Positions 25,064-33,259 of a stretch of 35,674 bases of DNA are shown here, in pieces. The DNA is from Bacillota bacterium. GTDB lineage: Bacteria > Bacillota > Clostridia > Saccharofermentanales > Saccharofermentanaceae. A program made the position numbers and the translations under genes. The stretch spans positions 1-35,674 of the forward strand of contig JAEWUD010000050.1 in the NCBI GenBank assembly GCA_023397475.1, written 5' to 3'. Below the pieces are notes generated by a model. The model was not told the DNA's origin, ran no database searches, and saw nothing but the letters and a program-made list of their open reading frames with translations. Position 1 is the stretch's first letter; each line of letters opens with the position of its first letter.

Positions 25064-25073
25064 GAAAATGCCC

Positions 25074-25619
25074 CTACCCCTCTTCCGGGCCGATCGGCCA
25101 GCGACCGCACTCTTTGTACGGGCAACACTCGGCAAGGGTTAGATAACGAATCTTTGCGTCAAAAGGCAAGAATCTCTCGCAAACAGCCTTCACCGCATCG
25201 CCGACACGGTCGGGATCGACGTTGATCGCCACCGAGCAATGCGGCACCCAGATCGGCTGCAGGTAATACTGAACAAATTCTTCGGCGACCGGAGAGAGGC
25301 GCTCGACAATCTCGTCATGGATCGCGAGTAGATCCTTGGTCACGACCGGCTGAAGGGTCACAACCCCCATCGGCGTGTTGAATATCCCGATACTCCCGAG
25401 GTGGATCGTCATGTCCGGAAAGTTCGTGGCGAAATCCGCAAGAATTACCTTGGCGGCGGCGTAATCCTCGGCAAGAAACATCGCCAGCGTGATGTGCGGG
25501 AGCATCCCATTTTTCTCCATAAACGTGTTGTCGATTGCCGTCGCCACGTCATTCTGGAGCTGATGGAGTTCCTCTTCACTTGCCCGGTCGAAACCGAGAA
25601 TCACCGCAAACTGATGCAT
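25074..25619 (-). CDS. 2'-5' RNA ligase / 2H phosphoesterase family protein
   Basis: A 181-residue member of the 2H phosphoesterase superfamily (LigT-like), which handles RNA or nucleotide cyclic phosphates. The two histidine motifs are H42-I-T44 in PHITLA and H127-C-S129 in VPHCSVAI. The cellular substrate is unknown. A Cys-containing end (ECCPYKECGRWPIG) follows. The ATG at 25619 is preceded by GAGGT at about seven bases. It stands alone on the minus strand, with a GC content typical of the window. Confidence 0.85.
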   Translation of the reverse strand: MHQFAVILGFDRASEEELHQLQNDVATAIDNTFMEKNGMLPHITLAMFLAEDYAAAKVILADFATNFPDMTIHLGSIGIFNTPMGVVTLQPVVTKDLLAIHDEIVERLSPVAEEFVQYYLQPIWVPHCSVAINVDPDRVGDAVKAVCERFLPFDAKIRYLTLAECCPYKECGRWPIGPEEG

Positions 25620-25852
25620 CGCATACCTCGAAGGTTCCTTTGGTAGTTCTATCTTACCATATCACCCGGGACCTATCGTCGCGAAATCATCTACCAGGGG
25701 GATTAAGAGGACGTCGAACAATCGGAATTATAAGAGCGAAAAGGCAGGAATCTTTTGCCAAGGAGTCTCAAATGAATCATATCTGAATTATGAGATCGAC
25801 TTGCATTTCCGCATCTCCCATCTGCGAGTCTCAAAAATAAACTAATATTCTA

Positions 25853-25880
25853 TTGACACTTCCCTTGATTCTGATATGAT
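25853..25880 (+). promoter_or_regulatory. Sigma-A promoter of the kinase/HTH pair
   Basis: A perfect -35 TTGACA (25853-25858) and TATGAT (25875-25880) spaced 16 bases, about 20 bases before the start codon at 25902. It is the best sigma-A promoter in the window. Confidence 0.75.
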
Positions 25881-25901
25881 CACTAAAGGGTGGGTGAATG
25901 T

Positions 25902-26759
25902 ATGGATTTCTCGATGTTTCCATTAAGTGATCGATATTATAGCGGCTCAGAGAAGAAAGTCGGTATCCTGATCAATGGATCTCACTATATGCTGAAGTTC
26001 CAGAAGAAGACTCCCTTTGGCTTGCGATTCAATCATATTTCAGAATATATCGGTTCTCATGTGTTTGCTTTGCTAGGGTACTCGACACAAGAGACATATT
26101 TAGGGCTCTATAGAGGAGAGCAGGTTGTAGCCTGCAAGGACTTTGTTGAGCCTGGAGTACAGTTTGTGCCATTTAACGATGTTGGGGAGAGTTCGCTGGA
26201 CCAGGATAAGGAGAGATATCAATACTCGTATGAAGACATCATGAAGATGCTTGAGGATAATTCCAAACTGACACAGGTGCAAGCAACGATATGTTCGTTC
26301 TGGGAGATCTATATTGTGGATGCTCTTCTTGGTAACTTTGACCGACATGGTAGCAACTGGGGCTTTATTAAGGCAAGGAATACCTATTCACTTGCGCCGG
26401 TGTTTGACAATGGATCCTGCCTGTTCCCCAGCATGACGAACGAAGATGAGATGGAATCTGTCATGGGTTCAGAAGAAGAAACGCGGAAGAGAGTCTTCAC
26501 TTTTCCAACCTCACAGATCAAGCTGGACGGAAAGAAGAGTTCGTATTACGAAGTGATTCATAGCTGCGCTTTTCGAGAATGCAACACAGCACTTGCTTCT
26601 GTCTATCAACGGCTCGATATGAAGCGCATATACGACGTAGTAGATGGGACGCCATTCATCAGCGAAATACGCAAACGTTTTTACAAGCACATGCTTGAGG
26701 CTCGCTATTCGCTGATCATTAAATCAACCTACGACTTGTTGGCGAGGGACCGGATATGA
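25902..26759 (+). CDS. HipA/CtkA-like protein kinase
   Basis: A 285-residue protein with the HipA C-terminal kinase fold, closest in layout to CtkA and HipT, which lack the HipA N-terminal subdomain. Visible features are K32 in YMLKF for ATP binding, the catalytic loop GNFDRHGSNWG with D147 and N152, and D169 of VFDNGSCLF for metal. Relatives phosphorylate tRNA synthetases or other proteins and can act as toxins. The ATG at 25902 is preferred to GTG at 25890 because GGGTGGG lies about seven bases upstream. The gene overlaps the next by four bases (ATGA). Base composition is more AT-rich than the preceding operons, consistent with accessory DNA. Confidence 0.85.
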   Translation: MDFSMFPLSDRYYSGSEKKVGILINGSHYMLKFQKKTPFGLRFNHISEYIGSHVFALLGYSTQETYLGLYRGEQVVACKDFVEPGVQFVPFNDVGESSLDQDKERYQYSYEDIMKMLEDNSKLTQVQATICSFWEIYIVDALLGNFDRHGSNWGFIKARNTYSLAPVFDNGSCLFPSMTNEDEMESVMGSEEETRKRVFTFPTSQIKLDGKKSSYYEVIHSCAFRECNTALASVYQRLDMKRIYDVVDGTPFISEIRKRFYKHMLEARYSLIIKSTYDLLARDRI

Positions 26760-27532
26760 ATCAAATTGTAACGACAGGAATGATATGTCTGGATGATCCT
26801 TTGGGATTCACCTACAGAATCTCTACGATCGAGTATATTCTGCGTGAAGACGAGAGTTTCTCCTATATCTTTACGCCGAATTACTGTGTCATTGACTTGC
26901 TGGACTGTGATTTGTTTCAGGGCATTCCCGGATTGAACATTGATCTCCGCAAGACCAGGTATGTTCGGGAGAATATCACACCCGTATTTATCAGCGAAAG
27001 AACACCCGCCGAGAATCGTGAAGATCTTTGGGAATTACTGGCAGCCGTCAAGATGGAGTATTTGAATCAACTGGAATGGCTGATCCGAACAAATACCAGA
27101 TACAGTGGAGATCGCCTCTACGTTGTACGGTGGAATTCCGATGAAGGTAAGCATTGCGAAGACTATAATCAGATTGAACGGGCACAGTCAAGGTCGGCGG
27201 CTACCATACAGAAACTCCTTACAATTATCTGTGCCGGCGACGATGTTGCGGCAGCTGATTTCGCGATTGACGACAGCAACCGAAGAGCATATTACTCCCT
27301 TCTGATGAGCCTTTATCGTAAGGAGAAGAGTTATATCGAGAAGCAGCGTTTGCTCGGCATCAAGGAATCAGCGGCTCAAGGCAATTACCGTGGCCGGACC
27401 CCGGTTCAAATCGATGATACGAAGCTCTTTGAAGTGATAACGAAATACAGAAGCGGAAAGATTACCGCACAGGAAGCTTACACCGCGCTTGGGGTGAGCA
27501 GAAGCACATTCTTTCGGAAACTTAAGAGGTGA
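26756..27532 (+). CDS. HTH protein coupled to the HipA-like kinase
   Basis: A 258-residue protein. The last 45 residues (YRGRTPVQIDDTKLFEVITK onward, ending ALGVSRSTFFRKLKR) look like the Hin/resolvase-type helix-turn-helix at the C-terminus of serine recombinases, but no recombinase catalytic domain is present. The first 150 residues match no family I recognise. The middle (about 165-205) is helical. The start ATG overlaps the kinase stop, so both are made together. A role as antitoxin and repressor of the pair is an inference from the arrangement; a DNA-binding partner placed after the kinase gene is the reverse of hipBA. Confidence 0.6.
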   Translation: MNQIVTTGMICLDDPLGFTYRISTIEYILREDESFSYIFTPNYCVIDLLDCDLFQGIPGLNIDLRKTRYVRENITPVFISERTPAENREDLWELLAAVKMEYLNQLEWLIRTNTRYSGDRLYVVRWNSDEGKHCEDYNQIERAQSRSAATIQKLLTIICAGDDVAAADFAIDDSNRRAYYSLLMSLYRKEKSYIEKQRLLGIKESAAQGNYRGRTPVQIDDTKLFEVITKYRSGKITAQEAYTALGVSRSTFFRKLKR

Positions 27533-27826
27533 TAACGTTTTTTAGGAAGCTTCAAAACGCTCCGAAAAATTTTCGTCTTTGCAATTTATCACATAGCTTC
27601 ATCTGTCTGTTTCCTGTATTTCGAAAAAACTCATTGAATCCCCAAATACAGGGAGTATAGTAATTATTAAGGGAATTATTGCTTGCAGTTTATGACGAGG
27701 GATGATTGACAATGAGACAGCATTCGAGGAATGTAAGTGACTCGAGTAACGGATTTGTGAACGGCCCTTTTTCTCAGGAGTTCTGGGTTCTCGAGACGAT
27801 TTGTTTTCGATAGTGAGGATCGACAG
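27533..27826. other. Intergenic region after the kinase/HTH pair
   Basis: About 290 AT-rich bases. They contain the inverted repeat at 27613-27652, the near-palindrome CGAAAAATTTTCG at about 27568-27580, and a TTGACA hexamer at 27706-27711 without a good -10 partner. No gene is supported. Confidence 0.5.
27613..27652. repeat. 9-bp inverted repeat
   Basis: CCTGTATTT (27613-27621) is inverted as AAATACAGG (27644-27652) with a 22-base interval. It could be an operator or weak terminator; there is no T-run. Its geometry differs from the CGAAA elements. Confidence 0.45.
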
Positions 27827-28498
27827 ATGGACGTGTGGAAGAAGTCAATATATACACGTAGTTTCGAGGGAAGTATTCATGTAGATGATCTTCTTTACTT
27901 GTATGAGAAGATTTGGGTCATTGCCTTCCTGCGGTTTCCCGATTTCAAGAAGATTGAGCCTCGCTTCGATGTCCGATCGGAGAAGGAAGAGAGCAGAGAT
28001 CTCACGCTCCAAGAAATAAAGAACGCATTCTCCCCGGACGAGGCATTAACCGGCTGCAGCTTTACACTCCGTTTACCCCCTTCCGAGAATCGCGAACAGA
28101 TCGTATCGTCCATAACGTTGGCCGGGGATAACCGGCACAGCCTCTTGATCACGGTGGAGGGTGCGGATGAGCCCCAGGTTGCCGCAACCGCAAATACGAT
28201 CATTTACAAGATCAATCCCTATGTCGCCACGATGAATCAAGGGAGACAATCACCGACTCCGCATCTGGAGAGGCCCAAGATGGTAAGTTCGGAAGAGACT
28301 CGAGAACCCAAGCCCTATCTTGGCAGGAATGTTTACGAAGCTCCGGTTGTGCAATCGAAACTGACGGACAAGGTCAGGGAGCAGCTCGAGCGTGATTCGC
28401 GAAAAAACACGAAATATATACTGTTAGCAATTTTGGCGGTTGTTTTGATTGGTGCCATCATTTATTTCATTGTTACCTTACAGGGAGGGAATTTATGA
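27827..28498 (+). CDS. Tail-anchored membrane protein of unknown function
   Basis: I do not recognise this 223-residue protein. It has a soluble N-terminal part of about 130 residues with a mixed alpha/beta pattern, a Pro-rich, polar linker (about 135-190), and a single C-terminal membrane helix (KYILLAILAVVLIGAIIYFI) followed by six residues, so it is probably anchored with the bulk in the cytoplasm. GAGG lies about eight bases before the ATG. The stop overlaps the ATG of the ZIP gene by four bases, which suggests a joint function, for example as a partner of the metal transporter. Confidence 0.7.
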   Translation: MDVWKKSIYTRSFEGSIHVDDLLYLYEKIWVIAFLRFPDFKKIEPRFDVRSEKEESRDLTLQEIKNAFSPDEALTGCSFTLRLPPSENREQIVSSITLAGDNRHSLLITVEGADEPQVAATANTIIYKINPYVATMNQGRQSPTPHLERPKMVSSEETREPKPYLGRNVYEAPVVQSKLTDKVREQLERDSRKNTKYILLAILAVVLIGAIIYFIVTLQGGNL

Positions 28499-29331
28499 TT
28501 GACGCGGTAATTCAATGGATGAGCCAATTCGGACCGATTCAACAAGCCTTCATCGCAACGCTTTTCACATGGGGAGTCACCGCTTTGGGCGCGGCACTCG
28601 TGTTCTTTTTCAAGAACATAAACAAGACCGTACTAAACGGCATGTTGGGGTTTGCGGCCGGCATTATGATTGCGGCGAGCTTCTGGTCCTTACTTGCGCC
28701 GGCAATCGAATTGGCCGATCAATTGGGTCAAGTGGCATATCTTACCGCGGCGGGTGGTTTTCTGTGCGGCGGTGGATTCCTTTTTCTCGTTGATAAAATT
28801 CTGCCGCATTTGCATATGGGCCTCGAAACATCGAAAGCAGAAGGAATCAAGACATCTTGGCAGAGAAGCATTTTATTGGTCCTGGCGATAACGCTTCACA
28901 ATATCCCGGAAGGACTTGCGGTCGGCGTGGCGTTTGGTGCGATTGCCGCCGGCACGGGATCCTCCGCAACGTTGGCGGGAGCCATCGTATTAGCCATCGG
29001 TATCGGATTGCAGAATTTTCCCGAGGGAGCCGCGGTGTCAATCCCGCTTAGGCGCGAAGGTTTCAGCCGGACAAAAGCATTCTTATATGGACAATCCTCA
29101 GGCATCGTAGAACCCATTGCCGCTGTGATCGGTGCGTATGCCGTCACGAAAATGCAGCCGATGCTGCCGTATGCGCTGGCCTTCGCCGCGGGCGCGATGA
29201 TCTACGTTGTCGTCGAAGAGCTGATCCCCGAAGCGCAACGAGAAGAGGGCGGTTCGAGAACAGATGTTGCCACCATCGGAGCCTTGGCGGGTTTTGCCGT
29301 TATGATGGTACTTGATGTGGCGTTGGGGTAA
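28495..29331 (+). CDS. ZIP family metal transporter
   Basis: A 278-residue ZIP (ZupT/GufA-like) transporter for divalent metals such as zinc, iron or manganese, with eight predicted helices. The binuclear metal site motifs are HNIPEGLAVG in helix 4 and QNFPEGAAVS in helix 5. A loop between helices 3 and 4 (KILPHLHMGLETSK) has two histidines and is cytoplasmic. Translation is coupled to the preceding tail-anchored protein by an ATGA overlap. No metal-responsive operator was seen. Confidence 0.92.
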   Translation: MIDAVIQWMSQFGPIQQAFIATLFTWGVTALGAALVFFFKNINKTVLNGMLGFAAGIMIAASFWSLLAPAIELADQLGQVAYLTAAGGFLCGGGFLFLVDKILPHLHMGLETSKAEGIKTSWQRSILLVLAITLHNIPEGLAVGVAFGAIAAGTGSSATLAGAIVLAIGIGLQNFPEGAAVSIPLRREGFSRTKAFLYGQSSGIVEPIAAVIGAYAVTKMQPMLPYALAFAAGAMIYVVVEELIPEAQREEGGSRTDVATIGALAGFAVMMVLDVALG

Positions 29332-29450
29332 TGAGGGTACAAAGTTCCCATGTTTTAAGCGGCAAGCACGAAAATGCGAATATGGAAGTCAGCGACATGG
29401 ATATCTACTGGACAGTGCTTTCGCAGTTCAAGAATAAGATTGGTGTATAA
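29331..29450 (+). CDS. Possible small coupled ORF, 39 residues
   Basis: The ATG at 29331 shares its first base with the ZIP stop codon (TAATG), an arrangement typical of coupled genes. The product begins MRVQSSHVLSG and ends in a protein-like stretch MDIYWTVLSQFKNKIGV. No family is recognised and there is no clear independent ribosome binding site. It could instead be the relic of a longer gene. Confidence 0.3.
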   Translation: MRVQSSHVLSGKHENANMEVSDMDIYWTVLSQFKNKIGV

Positions 29451-29498
29451 AACGCGGCCGCCTGCTAATCAATACGTGGGGAAGACGTTGGTGGAAAC

Positions 29499-29810
29499 AT
29501 GAGAAAATCCGTAAGAGCACGAATCCGATGGATAATTCCGGAAAACGGCGGAAGAAATCGTCCCGTTCCATCGGGTGTGAGATATTGCCCTATCGTCAGA
29601 TTTCTCCATTGGCCAACCGATGATTCGGTGACATGGAGTGCGGACTTCATTGCCACGGAATTGGATGCGAACCTCGAGATGATTGTTGTTTTCTCATTTC
29701 TCTCCGACGAGGCACCTTTCGATTGCTTGTCGGGAGCAAATCAATTTGAATTATTTGAGGGTAGTAAAAAGGTAGCAATGGGGGTTGTCTTAGGGGAAGT
29801 TAAAAGCTGA
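29499..29810 (+). CDS. Small EF-Tu domain 3-like protein
   Basis: A 103-residue protein whose pattern, RARIRWIIPENGGRNRPVPS followed by GVRYCPIVRF and an end of the type FELFEGSKKVAMGVV, resembles the third (beta-barrel) domain of EF-Tu. Free-standing small proteins of this type occur in Firmicutes without known function. The EF-Tu GTPase and second domain are absent. The ribosome binding site is weak (GGTGGA). It is not a fragment of a resident tuf gene as far as the flanks show. Confidence 0.6.
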   Translation: MRKSVRARIRWIIPENGGRNRPVPSGVRYCPIVRFLHWPTDDSVTWSADFIATELDANLEMIVVFSFLSDEAPFDCLSGANQFELFEGSKKVAMGVVLGEVKS

Positions 29811-30208
29811 TTCCATAGAGAGCTGTTTGGGACTGAGGAATATGCTCATACGTTGACCCATGTCTTAAAAATACACAGAAGTATGCACGTTGCCTTCTTA
29901 TCCATAGTATCGCGCGCTGGATTACGGGCTAGAAAACCGCTCGCTGGGCTGTATTCTCACGCAGATCACGTTTGTCTGGGCGAAATGAAGGGTTGAGGGC
30001 GGTTTCGTCCAACGTTTGGGGGTGCACTTCAATTCTGCCGTTCCTCCCTTCATTATATTCTTATCCGGACAAGCGCTCTGCCGCAGAGGTTTTCCGCGTA
30101 CTCCGCGTACAATTAATAGTTTCTCCATAATTTCTTGATAAAATTTTCATGAGATCTTGAATTTTACGCATCAATGGCGTGATTGAGAATATTGAAAGGA
30201 GAACTCGT
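29811..30208. other. Intergenic region with one palindromic element
   Basis: About 400 bases without a supportable gene. A plus-strand open stretch runs from about 29816 to 29996 without a start codon of its own or known similarity. The region contains the single palindrome at 29974-30014 and AT-rich sequence before the cytidylate kinase-like gene. Confidence 0.5.
29974..30014. repeat. Single 41-bp palindromic element (GTCTGGG type)
   Basis: Left arm GTCTGGGCGAAA (29974-29985), a 17-base loop, right arm TTTCGTCCAACG (30003-30014). The arms pair over CGAAA and the adjoining TGGG/TCCA (one G-T pair), with the outer ends decayed. The loop resembles that of elements 1 and 3 of the TTATGGG cluster. 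Confidence 0.75.
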
Positions 30209-30850
30209 ATGGCGGTAATTACTATTTCACGAGAGTTCGGCAGTGACGGGGATCGTATCAGCGAGACGGTCGCAGAATCTTTGCAGTACTTATTCGTAGA
30301 CAAGAGTGTGATGGAGAAGGTGCTCGTCGAGTATGGATTGGTCATGTTCAAGAGCGTCTATACTTCGGGTCAGAGTATTTGGGATCGGTTTGATCAGGAC
30401 AAGACGGAGATGGTTTCGTTATTGAACCAGACGATCAAGGCGTTTGCGAGCAAGGACAACTGTGTCATTGTCGGCCGCGGCGGGTTCGTCGTTCTCAAGG
30501 ACTATGAGAATGTGCTTCATGTATCGATCACTGCGCCCTTTGCGAGTCGCGTGAGCAATATCATGAGGACCCGTGGAATCGCGGATCGCGCCGAGGCGGA
30601 GGCGAGAGTGCGAGATGGCGATCATGTGAGGGAGAGCTTTCTCAAGACCTTCTATAATGTGAAGCAAACCGGGCTGGATGCGTTCAGCCTGTCGATCAAT
30701 ACGGATCAGATCCCGGCTGATGTCGCCTGCAAGTGGATTATCGAAGCGGCCGAGCTTGTGGATAAGAAGGTTGTCGACGCCAAATCAAGCACGGCTTCCA
30801 TCAAGGTGAATTCCGTACTTGAACATACGGTGGCGGGAATTATTGCATAG
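30209..30850 (+). CDS. Cytidylate kinase-like family protein
   Basis: A 213-residue P-loop kinase-like protein of the cytidylate kinase-like family common in Clostridia. The N-terminus MAVITISREFGSDGDRISE replaces the standard Walker A motif with the family form SREFGSxG, and a later basic helix carries R residues that would form the lid (MRTRGIADRAEAEARVRDGD). The substrate is not established. The ATG at 30209 is chosen because AAAGGAG precedes it by eight bases; the frame is open back to 30179 without a better start. Confidence 0.82.
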   Translation: MAVITISREFGSDGDRISETVAESLQYLFVDKSVMEKVLVEYGLVMFKSVYTSGQSIWDRFDQDKTEMVSLLNQTIKAFASKDNCVIVGRGGFVVLKDYENVLHVSITAPFASRVSNIMRTRGIADRAEAEARVRDGDHVRESFLKTFYNVKQTGLDAFSLSINTDQIPADVACKWIIEAAELVDKKVVDAKSSTASIKVNSVLEHTVAGIIA

Positions 30851-30880
30851 GAATCAAGCCGATTGAAGGGGGATAATGAT

Positions 30881-31627
30881 ATGAGAAGAAGCAGATTCAC
30901 ATTCGTTCTGGTCCTGATGGTTCTGGTTGGCCTCTTCGCCGCCTCCTGTTCCGCCGCGGGGGAGTTCGCGACGGATGCCAATGACATCCTCCCGGTCAAG
31001 AACACCATCACGGTGCAGGGGACGGCTAGCATCACCGCCGAACCGACGATCGCGTATGTCAACATCGGCGTTGCGACGTTCGACAAGGAGGCTTCGAAGG
31101 CGCAGGATGACAATGCCGAGAAGATGAACCGCGTTTATGATGCGCTGGACGGACTGGGCATCGCCAAAGAGAAGATCAAGACCGTTTCCTACTACATCTA
31201 CCCCCGCTACGATTATGATTACGATGATAACACCAGTGATTTGATCGGATATGACGTCACCAACTCGATTCAGGTAACCGTCGAGGACTTGGATCTGGTC
31301 AGCAAGGTGCTGGACATGACGGTCGATGAGGGCGTGAATCAGGCAAGTTCCATCTCTTTCGCGATAACCGATCAAGAGAACGAGGACAAGTACCTCGAGG
31401 CGCTGGCCATCGCCGTCAAGAATGCCGAGGCCAAAGCCAACGCACTCGCGGCCGCTTCCGGTGTGACCGTGGATAAGCCGCTGCAGATTATCGAAGGCTC
31501 CGAGACCCACGCGATTCCCCTCTATTCCTACACGGCAGATGCGATGATGGAGTCCGCGGGCGCAACCCCCATCTCCGGCGGCGAGCTGAAGGTCGTGGCG
31601 AACGTCACGCTGGTTTACAGCTATTAA
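30881..31627 (+). CDS. SIMPL domain lipoprotein
   Basis: A 248-residue extracytoplasmic protein of the SIMPL (DUF541) family, beta-rich proteins of unclear role in the envelope. The signal peptide ends in AASC with C23 as probable lipidation site. The mature part starts with the family pattern ITVQGTASITAEPTIAYVNI, and continues with a YNV-type region around SYYIYPRYDYDYD. The ATG at 30881 has GGGGGAT about eight bases upstream. It ends in a strong terminator, so it is last in its transcript. Confidence 0.88.
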   Translation: MRRSRFTFVLVLMVLVGLFAASCSAAGEFATDANDILPVKNTITVQGTASITAEPTIAYVNIGVATFDKEASKAQDDNAEKMNRVYDALDGLGIAKEKIKTVSYYIYPRYDYDYDDNTSDLIGYDVTNSIQVTVEDLDLVSKVLDMTVDEGVNQASSISFAITDQENEDKYLEALAIAVKNAEAKANALAAASGVTVDKPLQIIEGSETHAIPLYSYTADAMMESAGATPISGGELKVVANVTLVYSY

Positions 31628-31700
31628 GAGCTATGTAAGGATGAAGCGTGTTTCTTTTTGAACCGCGTTACAACATCGCGAAAAGAATCGACGATTTGAA

Positions 31701-31749
31701 GCAAGACCGGAACGGATCATGAGAGATTCCGTTCCGACTTGCTTTTCTC
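31701..31749 (+). terminator. Rho-independent terminator of the SIMPL gene
   Basis: GCAAG plus CGGAACGGA (31701-31716) pair with TCCGTTCCG plus CTTGC (31728-31742) with a small bulge, followed by TTTTCTCT. Confidence 0.85.
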
Positions 31750-31776
31750 TGCTTGACGAGCAATAATGTAAGAAAG

Positions 31777-31824
31777 TGTGATGAAAATCACATAATTGCA
31801 TATAAAAGTGTGATGAAAATCACA
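31777..31824 (+). promoter_or_regulatory. Two tandem CRP/FNR-type boxes
   Basis: TGTGA-N6-TCACA occurs at 31777-31792 and 31809-31824, identical in both copies including the inner TGAAAA, and set 32 bases apart (about three helical turns). This matches the consensus of the CRP/FNR family. The same sequence could form RNA hairpins with a GAAA loop. TATAAA at 31801-31806 lies between the boxes. Confidence 0.6.
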
Positions 31825-31868
31825 TAATTATCAAGAAACGTGTGAAGTCGTAGGAGAGGAGGTTCGTG

Positions 31869-33203
31869 ATGGAACGAAAGATCATGCAAGACTTGGTGAA
31901 GTGGAAAGCTTCGCCGTATCGGAAGCCGCTGATCATAAAGGGTGTCAGACAAGTAGGAAAGACGTGGATTCTCAAAGAATTCGGGCGTCGGTATTATTCG
32001 AATACCGCTTATTTTAACTTCGACGAGCATCCTGAGTATAAACAGTTTTTTGAGACAACCAAAGAGGTCGAGCGTATTCTGCAGAATCTGATTCTAGCCG
32101 GAGGCCAGAATATTGTGGCTCACGACACGCTGATTATTTTCGACGAAGTACAGGATTGTCCTCATGTGATAAATAGTCTGAAATACTTCCACGAGAACGC
32201 TCCGGAATATCATATTGTATGCGCAGGCTCGCTTCTGGGTATCGCACTCTCCAAACCGTCGTCGTTCCCTGTGGGAGCCGTGGATTTCCTTCAGATGAAC
32301 CCGATGACTTTCTCAGAGTTCCTTATGGCGAATGGTGATGGGAATCTCGTCAAATATCTCGAACAGATCCATGAGATTCAGCCAATACCTGATGCATTCG
32401 CAAATCCGCTTCAAGAGAAACTGAAAATGTATTTCATCACCGGTGGAATGCCGGAGTCCGTGAAAGTTTGGACGCAGAACCGCGATAGTGAACAAATGCA
32501 AACCGTACTGATGAATATCATCGGTGCCTATGAGAGAGACTTTGCCAAGCATCCTGATCCTAGAGACTTCCCCAAAATTTCTCTGATATGGAAATCTATT
32601 CCTTCACAGCTTTCCAGAGAGAACAAGAAATTTCTCTACAAGGCAGTGAAGGACGGAGCACGAGCACGTGAATATGAGACGGCCCTACAGTGGCTTGTAG
32701 ATGCTCAGCTCGTATCGAAAATATACTGCAGCGCGGCACCGGGATTACCGATCTCGGCATACGATGACCTATCTGCCTTCAAAATTTACATGGCGGATAT
32801 CGGTATACTTCGCCGTTTGTCTCTTCTCTCTATTTCTGCGTTTGCGGAAGGGAATCGATTGTTTGTGGAATTCAAAGGAGCTTTGACGGAGAACTATATT
32901 TTGCAGGCGCTCCAGAACCAGTTTGAAGCAACACCTCGATACTGGACCACAGAAAACCCGAGATATGAAGTTGATTTCCTGATCCAAAGAGAAAATGAGA
33001 TCTTTCCTGTTGAGGTGAAAGCTGATAGTAATGTGGTGAGCAAGAGTCTCAAGAGGTTCAAGGAGAAATATGGGGACAAAGTAAAGCTCCGAATTCGTTT
33101 CTCGCTCAACAATCTGAAGCTTGATGGGGATGTTCTCAATATTCCGCTTTATATGGCCGATGATACGGATAAGCTTATCGGATTGGCGCTTCAATCAATG
33201 TGA
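31869..33203 (+). CDS. AAA ATPase with DUF4143 domain
   Basis: A 444-residue protein of the large, mobile AAA_14/DUF4143 family. The Walker A motif is GVRQVGKT at 25-32 and the Walker B TLIIFDE at 87-93. The C-terminal DUF4143 region contains YEVDFLIQ and FPVEVKA, a pattern like the PD-(D/E)XK nuclease core. The cellular role is unknown; members often occur in many copies per genome. The start at 31869 follows GGAGAGGAGG by about seven bases (GTG at 31866 is an alternative). Composition is AT-rich relative to the window. Two CRP-type boxes lie upstream. Confidence 0.9.
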   Translation: MERKIMQDLVKWKASPYRKPLIIKGVRQVGKTWILKEFGRRYYSNTAYFNFDEHPEYKQFFETTKEVERILQNLILAGGQNIVAHDTLIIFDEVQDCPHVINSLKYFHENAPEYHIVCAGSLLGIALSKPSSFPVGAVDFLQMNPMTFSEFLMANGDGNLVKYLEQIHEIQPIPDAFANPLQEKLKMYFITGGMPESVKVWTQNRDSEQMQTVLMNIIGAYERDFAKHPDPRDFPKISLIWKSIPSQLSRENKKFLYKAVKDGARAREYETALQWLVDAQLVSKIYCSAAPGLPISAYDDLSAFKIYMADIGILRRLSLLSISAFAEGNRLFVEFKGALTENYILQALQNQFEATPRYWTTENPRYEVDFLIQRENEIFPVEVKADSNVVSKSLKRFKEKYGDKVKLRIRFSLNNLKLDGDVLNIPLYMADDTDKLIGLALQSM

Positions 33204-33259
33204 AGAGAGCTTCTTCTCGCCTCGGCAGACGGATCGGGAATGGACGGAGCGATATCTGT

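Larger units (their letters stand above)
24431..25073. other. Gene-poor, AT-rich stretch after the array
   Basis: Apart from the DUF4177-like fragment and the TTGTGGA palindromes no gene is supported. An open frame of 52 codons on the plus strand (from about 24569) is the shadow of the DUF4177-like fragment. Confidence 0.6.
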
